Shown: positions 25,369 through 33,550 of the stretch, piece after piece | Layout of the letters: the number at the start of each line of letters is the position of its first letter | Numbering within the stretch: position 1 is the first letter of the stretch | From: Egibacter sp. | GTDB lineage: Bacteria; Actinomycetota; Nitriliruptoria; Euzebyales; Egibacteraceae | Assembly: GCA_003553795.1 (NCBI GenBank) | Contig: PWFH01000017.1 | Location: forward strand, 1-35,062 | Direction of reading: 5' to 3' | Length of the DNA stretch: 35,062 nucleotides | Translations under genes and position numbers: made by a program | Notes under the pieces: model-generated | Told to the model about the DNA's origin: nothing | Seen by the model: only the letters and a program-made list of their open reading frames with translations | The model's database searches: none

Positions 25369-25450
25369 CGTGGGCTCCTCTCCACGGCGCGTCCCGGGCA
25401 AGGGGCACGGCCCGCCGCCGCCCTCGAGCCTTCCTTCGGCCGTTGCCCGC

Positions 25451-25456
25451 AGTATC
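25451..25456 (-). promoter_or_regulatory. Weak candidate -10 box for the lipoprotein gene
   Basis: Minus-strand GATACT lies about 83 nt before the lipoprotein ATG in the 140-bp gap after the GH3 gene. It matches four of six positions of TATAAT; no good -35 is seen. Nothing else stands out in this gap. Confidence 0.2.
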
Positions 25457-25508
25457 GACGGCGATCCGAGGGCGGTAGAGGCCTTCGGACCCCACCTCGA
25501 CGGTCCAC

Positions 25509-27923
25509 TCAGCGCGGGCGCGGCACCGGTCGCCACGGGGCGCGCCCGTCGAGCACCGCGCAGAGGGCGTCGAGCACCCGCAGCGGCGGGCGGCCTCCGG
25601 CGAGGATGACGAGCGCCCGCAGCGGCGCCTCGAGGACCGCGGCCTCGTAGAAGCGCCGGGTCGCTGCGTCGGCGCCGACGTCCGCGGCGATCCGCCGGCG
25701 CAGCAGGGCGAGCAGCGCCCGCTGCAGCAGCGCGCCGGCACGCGTCGCGGCGAGGTCGTCGACGGTGGAGTCGCGGTCGAAGGGGCGCGGACCGGCCGGG
25801 GTGGGCACGCGGCGGCCGAGCGCGGCCGCGAACGCCGCGTCGTCGGCCGCGGCGGCCACCGGCGTGGCCGACGGCCCGGGCTCGGCCTCGGCGACGACCT
25901 CGACGCGGGCCCTGGCCCGGACGTCGGTCGCCGAGGAGCCGACCTCGACCTCGTAGGCCCCGGAGGGCACGCGCCAGTCGCCGGCTCGGACGTCCCACAG
26001 CGCGAAGGCGCGGGCGTCGAGGGGCAGGCGCACCGTCGCGGTCTCCCCCGGCTCGAGGCGGACCTTCGCGAAGCCCGCGAGCTCGCGCAGCGGCCGGGGC
26101 ACCGCCGGGGCGACCTGGCCGACGTAGAGCTGCACGACCTCCGAGCCCGCGCGGGATCCGGTGTTGGTGATCTCGACGGCGACCTCGCGGTCGGTGCCCT
26201 GCCCGCTGACCTCGAGGCGGCCGTAGGCGAAGGACGTGTAGGCGAGGCCGTGGCCGAAGGGGTAGCGCGCCGGCACGCCGGCGGTGGTGTGGAAGCGGTA
26301 GCCCACCGCGAGGCCCTCGCGGTGCTCGACCTGGCTGGGGTGGGCGGCGAAGTGCGCGTCGGCGGGCAGGTCGCGTTGCGCCACGGGGAAGCTCTCGGCG
26401 AGGCGTCCGCCCGGCTCGGCCTCCCCGACGAGCACCTCGGCGACGGCCTCGCCGCCGGCCTGCCCTCCGAGGTAGCCCTCGAGGATCGCCGCGGCGCGGT
26501 CGGCCCACGGCAGCTCCACCGGCGCGCCGTTGGCGAGCACGACGACGGTGCGGGGGTTCGCTGAGAGGACCGCCTCGATGAGCGCGGTGTGCCCCTCCGG
26601 CAGCCGGAGGTGCTCGCGGTCGAAGCCCTCGGACTCGTAGGCGCCCGGCAGGCCGGCGAAGACCACCGCGACCTCGGCAGCGGCCGCGGCCTCGGCCGCC
26701 TCGGCGACGAGGTGCGGCGTCGTCGCCCCGCTCAACGGGTCGTAGCCCGGCGCGTAGCGCAGCCCGTCGCCGGCGACGCGGGCGCGCAGCGCCGTGAGGG
26801 CGTCGCTGACCCGGGTCGGGGTCACCTGCGAGCTGCCCGCGCCCTGGTAGCGCGGGTGGGCCGCGAAGGCGCCGACGACGGCGAGGCCCCCGGGGCGCGC
26901 GGTGAGCGCGGCGAGGTCGAGCGGCAGCGTGCCGTCGTTGGCGAGCAGGACGGACCCTGCGGCGGCGACCCGGCGGGCGAGGTCGTGGTGGGCGTCGGCG
27001 TCGACCTCCCCCGCCGCGCCGCGCGACTCTCGGGCGGCGTGCGCGCGCCGCAGCAGCGCGACGACCCGCGTGGCGCTGCGGGCGACGTCGTCGGCGGAGA
27101 GCCGACCCTCGGCGAGCGCGGCGCGCACCTCGTCGTCGAAGGCGCCGTTGCTGCCCGGCATCTCGAGGTCGGAGCCGGCAGCGATCCCGGCGGCGCGGTC
27201 GCTCGTCGCCCCCCAGTCCGACATCACGAGGCCGTCGAAGCCCCACTGCTCGCGCAGCACCTCGGTGAGCAGCCAGCGGTGCTCCCCGCAGAAGACGCCG
27301 TTGAGGCGGTTGTAGGCGTGCATCACCGTCCAGGGCGCCCCGCCGGCTACCGCGTGCTCGAAGCCGGCGAGCTCGAGCTCGCGCAGCGTGCGCTCGTCGA
27401 CGACGGTGTCGACGCTCATGCGGTGGTGCTCCTGGTGGTTGGCCGCGAGGTGCTTGAGGCAGGCGCCGACCCCCTGACCCTGGATGCCGCGCACGAGTGC
27501 GGCGGCGAGCCGGCCGGCCAGCAGCGGGTCCTCGCTGAGGTACTCGAAGTTGCGGCCGCCGGCGGGGTGGCGCTTGAGGTTGAGCCCGGGCCCGAGCAGG
27601 ACGGCGACGTCCTGCGCCGCGGCCTCGGCGCCGAGGGCGGCGCCGACCTCGGTGAGCAACCCCTCGTCCCACGTCGCGCCCAGGGTCACCGCGGTGGGAA
27701 AGCACGTCGCCGGCTCGGCGTCACCGAGCGTCGCGTCGCCGGCACCATCGCGCTTGCGGCGGACCCCGTGCGGGCCGTCGGCGACGGCGAGCGGGGCGAG
27801 GCCCGCCTCGGCCACCCCCTCGAGGTGCCAGGCGTCGCGCCCCGACAGCAGGCGGATGCGCTCGTCGAGGTCGAGCCCCGCGACGATGCGGCGGGCCTCC
27901 TCAGTGGCGCGCTCGGCGTCCAT
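25509..27923 (-). CDS. Glycoside hydrolase family 3 beta-glycosidase, cytoplasmic
   Basis: 804 residues in the usual GH3 order: (beta/alpha)8 domain (about 1-310), alpha/beta sandwich C domain (about 330-560) and fibronectin-III-like domain (about 600-690). An alpha-helical tail of about 100 residues follows, found in many actinobacterial and clostridial beta-glucosidases. The nucleophile is Asp236 in GLVMSDWGATSD; substrate-site motifs GGRNFEYLSEDP, CLKHLAANHQEHHR and VMHAYNRLNG are intact. There is no signal peptide, so it should act on imported di- or oligosaccharides or glycosides. ATG 27923 has GAGGAG six bases upstream. No sugar transporter or regulator is adjacent. Beta-glucosidase is the commonest activity, but xylosidase or others cannot be excluded. 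Confidence 0.93.
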   Translation of the reverse strand: MDAERATEEARRIVAGLDLDERIRLLSGRDAWHLEGVAEAGLAPLAVADGPHGVRRKRDGAGDATLGDAEPATCFPTAVTLGATWDEGLLTEVGAALGAEAAAQDVAVLLGPGLNLKRHPAGGRNFEYLSEDPLLAGRLAAALVRGIQGQGVGACLKHLAANHQEHHRMSVDTVVDERTLRELELAGFEHAVAGGAPWTVMHAYNRLNGVFCGEHRWLLTEVLREQWGFDGLVMSDWGATSDRAAGIAAGSDLEMPGSNGAFDDEVRAALAEGRLSADDVARSATRVVALLRRAHAARESRGAAGEVDADAHHDLARRVAAAGSVLLANDGTLPLDLAALTARPGGLAVVGAFAAHPRYQGAGSSQVTPTRVSDALTALRARVAGDGLRYAPGYDPLSGATTPHLVAEAAEAAAAAEVAVVFAGLPGAYESEGFDREHLRLPEGHTALIEAVLSANPRTVVVLANGAPVELPWADRAAAILEGYLGGQAGGEAVAEVLVGEAEPGGRLAESFPVAQRDLPADAHFAAHPSQVEHREGLAVGYRFHTTAGVPARYPFGHGLAYTSFAYGRLEVSGQGTDREVAVEITNTGSRAGSEVVQLYVGQVAPAVPRPLRELAGFAKVRLEPGETATVRLPLDARAFALWDVRAGDWRVPSGAYEVEVGSSATDVRARARVEVVAEAEPGPSATPVAAAADDAAFAAALGRRVPTPAGPRPFDRDSTVDDLAATRAGALLQRALLALLRRRIAADVGADAATRRFYEAAVLEAPLRALVILAGGRPPLRVLDALCAVLDGRAPWRPVPRPR

Positions 27924-28010
27924 CGGCGGCTCCTCGCCGCGCGCGGGCCGGCGCGTGCGGCCGCTGCAGCATGCCACGCCCGCCCCGCGGACCGCCTGGC
28001 GACCTGCGGG

Positions 28011-28022
28011 CTCGCGCGCGAG
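28011..28022. promoter_or_regulatory. 12-bp perfect palindrome in the GH3/SDR divergent gap
   Basis: CTCGCGCGCGAG lies 10 nt before the SDR start in the 109-bp region between divergently transcribed genes. It could be an operator, but a GC-alternating palindrome can arise by chance at this base composition. No convincing -10 box was found for either gene. Confidence 0.25.
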
Positions 28023-28032
28023 GCTGGGGCCC

Positions 28033-28854
28033 ATGCGCCCCCGTCCCCGCCTCGACGGCGCGACGGTCCTCGTGACCGGCGCCGGCAACGGCCTCGGCCG
28101 GCATCTCGCGCTGCAGGCGGCGCGCCGGGGTGCGGAGGCGGTGATCTGGGACCTCGACGCCGACGCCGCGGAGGCCACGGCCGAGGCGGTGCGCGCCGAG
28201 GGCGGCCACGCCGAGGCGCGGGCCGTCGACGTCGCCGACCGTGAGCAGGTCACCGAGGCCGCCGAGGCCCGGCTGGCGACGGGCGACCCGGTCGACGTCG
28301 TCGTCCACAACGCCGGCGTCGTCGCCGGCGCTGCGCTGCTCGAGGCCCCGACCGAGGCGATCGAGCGCACCTTCGCCGTCAACGTCCTGCCGCTGTACTG
28401 GGTGACGCGGGCGTTCCTGCCGTCGATGCTCATCCGCCAGCGCGGCAGCATCGTGACGATCGCCAGCGCCGCTGGGCTCATCGGCGTCGCGCGCCAGACC
28501 GACTACGCCGCGAGCAAGCACGCCGCGGTCGGCTTCACCGAGTCGCTGCGCGCCGAGCTGCGGGCCGCCGGGGCACGCGTCCACACCCTGCTCGTCTGCC
28601 CCTTCTACCTCGACACCGGGATGTTCGACGGCGTGCGGACGCGCTGGCCGCGCCTGCTGCCGATCCTCGACGCCGACGACGTCGCCGGCCGGGTCCTCGA
28701 CAGCCTCGAGCGCGGCCGCGCCGAGCTCATCCTGCCGCCGTTGGCGCGGCTGACCCGCCCGCTGCGCGCGCTGCCGGTCGGGCTCTACGACCGCCTCGCC
28801 GACGCCTTCGGGGTCAACGACGCGATGTCGACGTTCAGCGGGCACGGGCGCTGA
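28033..28854 (+). CDS. Short-chain dehydrogenase/reductase (NAD-type)
   Basis: 273 residues, classical SDR. Cofactor loop TGAGNGLG (15-22), Asp40 after the second strand (VIWDLD) favouring NAD(H), HNAG at 92-95, catalytic Ser145 (IVTIASAAG), Tyr158 and Lys162 (DYAASKHA). The sequence and the C-terminal hydrophobic segment resemble the 17-beta-HSD11/RDH10-like branch acting on lipophilic alcohols or ketones. Its stop shares a base with the start of the aldehyde dehydrogenase (TGATG), so an alcohol to aldehyde to acid sequence is plausible, which is inference. Confidence 0.92.
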   Translation: MRPRPRLDGATVLVTGAGNGLGRHLALQAARRGAEAVIWDLDADAAEATAEAVRAEGGHAEARAVDVADREQVTEAAEARLATGDPVDVVVHNAGVVAGAALLEAPTEAIERTFAVNVLPLYWVTRAFLPSMLIRQRGSIVTIASAAGLIGVARQTDYAASKHAAVGFTESLRAELRAAGARVHTLLVCPFYLDTGMFDGVRTRWPRLLPILDADDVAGRVLDSLERGRAELILPPLARLTRPLRALPVGLYDRLADAFGVNDAMSTFSGHGR

Positions 28855-30425
28855 TGGCCGCCACGGCAGGAGGCCGCTCGCGGCTGCTCGCACCCGCCGC
28901 GCTCGCCCGGCTCGCCGCCGCGGTCCCCACCGGCGGTCGCAGGCCGACGCTGGCCTCCCACGCCGCGTTCGACGGCCGGCTCGTCGGCGAGGTCCCCGCC
29001 TGCACGGCCGGGGACGTCGAGGCCGCCGCCGCGCGGGCGCGGCAGGCCCAGGCGCGCTGGGCAGCGACCCCCGTCGCCGACCGGGTGCGCGTCGCCGAGC
29101 GCTACCACGAGCTCGTCCTGGCCCGGCAGGCCGACCTCCTCGACCTCATCCAGCTCGAGACCGGCAAGGACCGCCGCAGCGCCTTCGAGGAGGTCGCCGA
29201 CGTCGCCTCGACCGCGAGGTACTACGCCGGCGTGGCCGCCGAGGAGCTCGCGCCCGCCCGGCGCCAGGGCGCGTTCCCGGGACTCACCGCCGCGCGCGTG
29301 CACCACCACCCCGTCGGCCTCGCCGGGATCATCAGCCCGTTCAACTACCCGTTGACCCTCGCGGTGAGCGACGCGCTGCCCGCGCTGCTCGCCGGCAACG
29401 CCGTCCTGCTCAAGCCCGACCCGCAGACACCCTTCACCGCGCTGGCCGCCGCCGAGCTGCTGGCCGCCGCCGGGCTGCCCCGTGGGCTGCTCACCGTGCT
29501 CACCGGCGAGGCGGACGTCATCGGGCCGGCGCTCGTCGAGGCCGTCGACCACGTGACGTTCACCGGCTCGACGGCGACGGGTCGCCGCGTCGCCGAGCAC
29601 TGCGCGCGCCGGCTCATCGGCTTCTCCGGCGAGCTCGGCGGCAAGAACCCGCTCATCGTCCTCGCCGACGCCGACCTCGACGACGCCGCCGCCGGTGCCG
29701 TGCGGGCGGCGTTCACGAACACCGGGCAGCTCTGCATCGCCATCGAGCGGCTCTACGTCGAGGACGCCGTCGCCGAGGCGTTCCTCTCGCGCTTCCTCGA
29801 CCGGGTCGCGTCCCTGCGCCTCGGGGCGGGCTTCGGCTGGAGCGTCGACGTCGGCTCGCTCTCGCGGCCGGCCCAGCTCGAGACCGTCGCCGGCCACGTC
29901 GAGGACGCCGTCGCCAAGGGCGCCCGGGTGCTCGCCGGCGGCCGCGCCCGACCCGACCTCGGGCCCCTGTTCTACGAGCCGACCGTCCTCGAGGGCGTCA
30001 CCGGGGCGATGGCCGTCGCCGGCGAGGAGACCTTCGGTCCGGTCGTCGCCGTCGAGCGCGTCGCCGACGCCGAGGAGGCGCTCGCCCACGCCAACGCCTC
30101 GCCCTACGGGCTCAACGCGAGCCTGTGGACCTCCCCGGCGCGGGGACGGCGGCTCGCGCCGCGCATCGCGGCCGGCAGCGTCAACGTCAACGACGGCTAC
30201 GTCGCCGCGTGGGCCTCGATCGACGCGCCGATGGGCGGCATGAAGGACTCCGGCCTCGGGCGGCGCCACGGCCGCGAGGGGCTGCGCCGCTACACCGAGC
30301 CCCAGACCGTGGCCGTGCAGCGCCTCGCGCCGATCGCCCCGCCGCCCGGGCTCGCCCCCGAGCGCTACCCGGCCCTGCTCACCCGGACCCTGCGGCTGCT
30401 CGACCGGCTGCCGCTCGTGCGCTAG
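28854..30425 (+). CDS. Aldehyde dehydrogenase, succinate-semialdehyde dehydrogenase (GabD2)-like
   Basis: 523 residues, NAD(P)-dependent aldehyde dehydrogenase superfamily. Active-site residues: Asn164 (SPFNYPLTL), Glu260 (GFSGELGGKNPLIV) and Cys294 (TNTGQLCIAIERLYV). The GQLC-I context and the length resemble mycobacterial GabD2-type enzymes, but the substrate may be another aldehyde made by the preceding SDR. Conserved late motifs are EETFGPVVAVERV, YGLNASLWT and PMGGMKDSGLGRRHG. The ATG at 28854 overlaps the SDR stop by one base. The stop at 30423-30425 is directly followed by the next ATG. Confidence 0.93.
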   Translation: MAATAGGRSRLLAPAALARLAAAVPTGGRRPTLASHAAFDGRLVGEVPACTAGDVEAAAARARQAQARWAATPVADRVRVAERYHELVLARQADLLDLIQLETGKDRRSAFEEVADVASTARYYAGVAAEELAPARRQGAFPGLTAARVHHHPVGLAGIISPFNYPLTLAVSDALPALLAGNAVLLKPDPQTPFTALAAAELLAAAGLPRGLLTVLTGEADVIGPALVEAVDHVTFTGSTATGRRVAEHCARRLIGFSGELGGKNPLIVLADADLDDAAAGAVRAAFTNTGQLCIAIERLYVEDAVAEAFLSRFLDRVASLRLGAGFGWSVDVGSLSRPAQLETVAGHVEDAVAKGARVLAGGRARPDLGPLFYEPTVLEGVTGAMAVAGEETFGPVVAVERVADAEEALAHANASPYGLNASLWTSPARGRRLAPRIAAGSVNVNDGYVAAWASIDAPMGGMKDSGLGRRHGREGLRRYTEPQTVAVQRLAPIAPPPGLAPERYPALLTRTLRLLDRLPLVR

Positions 30426-30881
30426 ATGGCCTCCGCGAGCCGCACCGCGGCGCCAGGCCGCGCCGTGCGCCACGCCGTGCGCGTCGCGCTGGGCGTCTTC
30501 ATGATCGTCGCCGGCGTCGGGCACTTCACCGCCACCGAGGCCTTCCTCGCCCAGACCCCGCCGTGGCTGCCCGCCCGCGAGCTCATCGTCTACGCCAGCG
30601 GCGTCGTCGAGGTCGTCCTCGGTCTCGCGCTGCTCGCGTGGCGGCGCCGGCGCCGGGAGGTCGGCTGGGCGCTCGCGGCCTTCTACGTCGTGATCTTCCC
30701 CGGCAACGTCTCCCAGCTGCTCACCGGCGCCGACGCCTTCGGCCTCGACAGCGACCTCGCGCGGGGGGTGCGGCTGCTGTTCCAGCCGGTGCTCGTCGTC
30801 CTCGCGCTGTGGAGCACCGGCGCGTGGCCGCGGCGCGGGACCACGGCCCGCGGCGGTCGGGGCGCCGGCGCGGGGGACTGA
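30426..30881 (+). CDS. DoxX-like small membrane protein
   Basis: 151 residues with four hydrophobic helices. The helix-1 motif RVALGVFMIVAGVGHFTATE and YASGVVEVVLGLALLAW are typical of DoxX/DoxD-like membrane proteins. The HF-x-x-x-E pattern after helix 1 is conserved in that family. Biochemical role unknown. The ATG at 30426 directly follows the aldehyde dehydrogenase stop with no gap, so it is the third gene of the operon. The C-terminus is a basic, Gly-rich tail. Confidence 0.85.
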   Translation: MASASRTAAPGRAVRHAVRVALGVFMIVAGVGHFTATEAFLAQTPPWLPARELIVYASGVVEVVLGLALLAWRRRRREVGWALAAFYVVIFPGNVSQLLTGADAFGLDSDLARGVRLLFQPVLVVLALWSTGAWPRRGTTARGGRGAGAGD

Positions 30882-30901
30882 GCCGGGGCACCAGCGCGAC
30901 C

Positions 30902-30907
30902 TACACT
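30902..30907 (+). promoter_or_regulatory. -10 box of a probable leaderless transcript (Ahb-like gene)
   Basis: TACACT matches four of six positions of TATAAT and ends six bases before the ATG at 30914, so transcription would start at or next to the ATG. No Shine-Dalgarno is present. CTGAGC at 30878-30883 is a possible -35 at an 18-bp spacing. This separates the gene from the preceding SDR operon. Confidence 0.5.
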
Positions 30908-30913
30908 CGGTCC

Positions 30914-32044
30914 ATGACGACCTCGACCGTGCCCACGAGCATCGACGACCCCGTCAACGCCGCGATCCTCAGCGTCTCGGAGGACCGCGTGCAGGGCTTC
31001 CACCGCCGCCCCCTCGAGGTCATCGCCGAGGGCTCCGACGCCGACGTCGACACGGTCATCACGCGCATCGCGGCGATGCTCGAGGCGGGGACGATCCGGC
31101 GGGTGCGCCAGACCCTGCTGTCGACGAGCCTCGCGCCGGGCGCGCTCGTGGCCTGGCGGGTGCCCCCCGAGCGCCTCGACGAGGCCTTCGACTGGATGTT
31201 CCGCGAGGATCCCTTCACCGGCCACGTCGTCATCCGCACGACCGACCGCGAGACCCCCGGCAGCGACTACCGGCTCTGGACGACGCTGAAGGTCCCGCGC
31301 CCCTTCTCGCTCGAGGCCCACGCGCGCCACCTCGCCGAGCGCACCGGGGCGACGGACTTCGCGCTCCTGCCGGCCAAGCGGCTCTTCGCCCTCGGCGTCG
31401 GCCACGTGCGCCGCCGCAGCGTCGAGCCCGGGGAGCGCACGCCCGAGCCCGGCCGGGTCCTCGACACCGAGGTCGTCGACCTCAACGACCGCGAGTGGCG
31501 GGTGCTGACCGCCCTCAAGCGCGAGTTCACCCCCGCCGAGCTCAGCAGAGAGCTCTGGGCGCCGCGCGCCGCCGAGGCCGGGGAGACCCTCGAGGGCTTC
31601 TGCGAGGTCGCCGCCGACCTCGCCAGCCGCGACATCGTCGGGCGCTTCTCGACGTTCCTCGAGCACGCCAAGCGGCTCGCCGACGGCACGCGGGTGACCC
31701 GCTACAACGCGCTCTTCCACTGGCGCGTGCCCGCCGGCCGCGAGCTCGACGCCGGCCAGGAGGTCGGCCGGCACCACTGCATGACCCACGCGTACTGGCG
31801 CGAGGGCGGCCCGGCGTTCGCCGACGTCAACGTCATGGGCGTGGCCCACGGCACCGAGAAGGACCGCGTGCTCGCCCACAAGGCCGCGATCGACGACCAC
31901 CTCGCCGAGGCGGGCATCCCCGTGGAGTACACGAACGTCTTCTGGGGCGGGCGCAGCGAGATCAAGCCGAGCGAGATCAGCCCCTACGCCTACCGCGACT
32001 GGTGCGCCGCGCAGGGCCTCGACCCCGCGACGATGACGGCCTGA
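30914..32044 (+). CDS. Fused AhbA/AhbB (NirD/L)-like siroheme decarboxylase homologue
   Basis: 376 residues in two related modules, each a winged helix followed by an AsnC/Lrp-type alpha-beta domain (about 10-170 and 185-360). Module 1 has FHRRPLEVIAEGSDADVDTV, then GHVVIRTTDR...DYRLWTTLKVP and the end LLPAKRLFALGV. Module 2 has CMTHAYWREGGPAFADVNVM and MGVAHGT. These follow the pattern of AhbA/AhbB and NirDL: a 'T-H-N/C-Y ... N-L-W/Y' strand, an H-G turn and a 'LLPAKRLFKLxV' end. Such enzymes convert siroheme to didecarboxysiroheme for alternative haem or haem d1 synthesis. It could instead be an Lrp-type regulator or act on another ligand; the usual family RHxxxGY stretch is altered. Start by the -10 box just upstream. 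Confidence 0.62.
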   Translation: MTTSTVPTSIDDPVNAAILSVSEDRVQGFHRRPLEVIAEGSDADVDTVITRIAAMLEAGTIRRVRQTLLSTSLAPGALVAWRVPPERLDEAFDWMFREDPFTGHVVIRTTDRETPGSDYRLWTTLKVPRPFSLEAHARHLAERTGATDFALLPAKRLFALGVGHVRRRSVEPGERTPEPGRVLDTEVVDLNDREWRVLTALKREFTPAELSRELWAPRAAEAGETLEGFCEVAADLASRDIVGRFSTFLEHAKRLADGTRVTRYNALFHWRVPAGRELDAGQEVGRHHCMTHAYWREGGPAFADVNVMGVAHGTEKDRVLAHKAAIDDHLAEAGIPVEYTNVFWGGRSEIKPSEISPYAYRDWCAAQGLDPATMTA

Positions 32045-32048
32045 GCCC

Positions 32049-33374
32049 ATGGCGACCTCGCTGCGGCGCCTGCGCCTGCTCTCGCTGCCGCTCGGCACCG
32101 CCGCCCTCGGGCTGCGGGCGCGCCTGGCCACCCTCGCCGGCGGCGACCCCGACGCGGTGCGCGCCAAGCTGCGGCGGCGCAACGCCGAGCGCACCCGCGC
32201 GACGCTCGGCGAGCTCAAGGGCGGGGCCCTCAAGGCCGGCCAGCTGCTGTCGACGGTCGACGCGCTCCTGCCGCAGGACCCCGAGGCGACGTGGAGCGAG
32301 GCGCTCGGCGAGCTGCGCGAGGTCGGCGTGCCGGTGCCCTTCGAGGAGCTCGCGCCGGTGCTCTTCGACGAGCTCGGCGGGAGCTGGCGCCGCGACCTGC
32401 CCGCCCTCGACGCCTCCCCCGTCGCCGCGGCCTCGCTCGGGCAGGTCCACCGCGGGCGCTGGCGCGACGGCCGTGAGGTCGCGGTGAAGATCCAGTACCC
32501 CGGCGTGGCCGAGGCCGTGGCCAGCGACGTCGGCACGGTCGCGGCGATGTCACGGCTCGCCGCCCGGCTCGCGCCCTCCCTGGCCCTGCCGCCACTCGTC
32601 GACGAGCTGCGCACGCGCCTGGCCGAGGAGCTCGACTACACCCGCGAGGCGGCGGTGCAGACCCGCTTCGTCGAGGGCTTCGCCGGCGACACCGGCGTCG
32701 TCGTGCCCGAGGTCGTCGCCGCGACGCCGCGGGTGCTCGTGAGCACGTGGCTCGACGGCACGCCGCTCGCCGCGCTCGCCGACGCGCCGCCCGAGCGGCG
32801 TGACGCCGCGGCGCGCGCCTACCAGCGCTTCCTCGTCGCCGGCCCCGAGCACGCCGGCTGGCTGCACACCGACCCCCACCCGGGCAACTTCCGCATCCTC
32901 GACGACGGCGCCCTCGGGGTCATGGACTTCGGCTCGGCCCTGGCGATGCCCAACGGCATGCCCGACTCGTTCGGGCGGCTGCTTGCCGCGCTCATCGCCG
33001 ACTCCCCCGCCGAGGTCGGCGCGGCGCTCGAGGACGCGGGCTTCGTCGAGCCGGGCGCGGCCGTCGAGGTCGACAAGCTCCTCGACTACATGCGCCCGTT
33101 CACCGAGCCGGCCGCCGCGTCGGAGTTCACCTTCACACGGTCGTGGCTGCGCGGGCAGTTCGGCCGCGTCAACGACCCGCGCAACCCCGACTTCGGCGTC
33201 GCGCTGCAGCTGCGGATGCCCGCCGAGCACCTCTTCACCCACCGGGTCTGGCTCGGGATGGTCGGAGTGCTCTGCCACCTCGAGGCCACGGTGCCGGTCC
33301 GCTCGGTGCTCGAGCGCTGGCTGCCGGGCTTCGCCCCGCCTGCCGAGGCGACGGCCGCGCCGCGTAGCGCCTAA
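32049..33374 (+). CDS. ABC1/AarF/UbiB-family atypical kinase-like ATPase
   Basis: 441 residues, cytoplasmic or membrane-associated. The N-terminal KxGQ motif is Lys62-Gln65 (GALKAGQLLS), the alanine-rich nucleotide loop reads VAAASLGQVH (125-134), Lys147 is in VAVKIQYPGV, and the catalytic loop is HTDPHPGN with Asp275 and Asn280, then Asp293 in VMDFGS. The family acts in quinone or other isoprenoid-lipid metabolism as an ATPase or kinase. Unlike many UbiB proteins there is no clear C-terminal membrane helix pair. It starts four bases after the stop of the Ahb-like gene, so the two are co-transcribed. A functional link to tetrapyrrole or quinone chemistry is inference. Confidence 0.9.
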   Translation: MATSLRRLRLLSLPLGTAALGLRARLATLAGGDPDAVRAKLRRRNAERTRATLGELKGGALKAGQLLSTVDALLPQDPEATWSEALGELREVGVPVPFEELAPVLFDELGGSWRRDLPALDASPVAAASLGQVHRGRWRDGREVAVKIQYPGVAEAVASDVGTVAAMSRLAARLAPSLALPPLVDELRTRLAEELDYTREAAVQTRFVEGFAGDTGVVVPEVVAATPRVLVSTWLDGTPLAALADAPPERRDAAARAYQRFLVAGPEHAGWLHTDPHPGNFRILDDGALGVMDFGSALAMPNGMPDSFGRLLAALIADSPAEVGAALEDAGFVEPGAAVEVDKLLDYMRPFTEPAAASEFTFTRSWLRGQFGRVNDPRNPDFGVALQLRMPAEHLFTHRVWLGMVGVLCHLEATVPVRSVLERWLPGFAPPAEATAAPRSA

Positions 33375-33394
33375 GCGACGCGGGTGCCGGTCCG

Positions 33395-33435
33395 GCTGCC
33401 CCGCGGCGATGGGGGACCTTCGGCCCCCCGGCAGC
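33395..33435 (+). terminator. Probable terminator after the ABC1-family gene
   Basis: Nested stem: GCTGCC (33395-33400) pairs with GGCAGC (33430-33435), and inside it GGGGG (33411-33415) pairs with CCCCC (33425-33429) around a small CC-TTC-GG tip. It begins 20 nt after the stop codon. No U-tract follows, as is usual in high-GC actinobacteria. Confidence 0.45.
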
Positions 33436-33550
33436 GGCCGTGATCGCCGTGGCCCCGCGCGGCGCGCCCCGCGAGCCTGGCAGGCACCGCGCGCCTGCGC
33501 CGCCGACTCCCGGCCGGCGCCGGCGCGGACCCGAGCCGGGGAGCGCGACG

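Noticed and set aside
30914-32044. Plain call as an Lrp/AsnC transcriptional regulator
   Set aside because: Two modules, a length of 376 residues and Ahb/Nir-type motifs argue against a typical regulator of about 150 residues, although regulation cannot be fully excluded.
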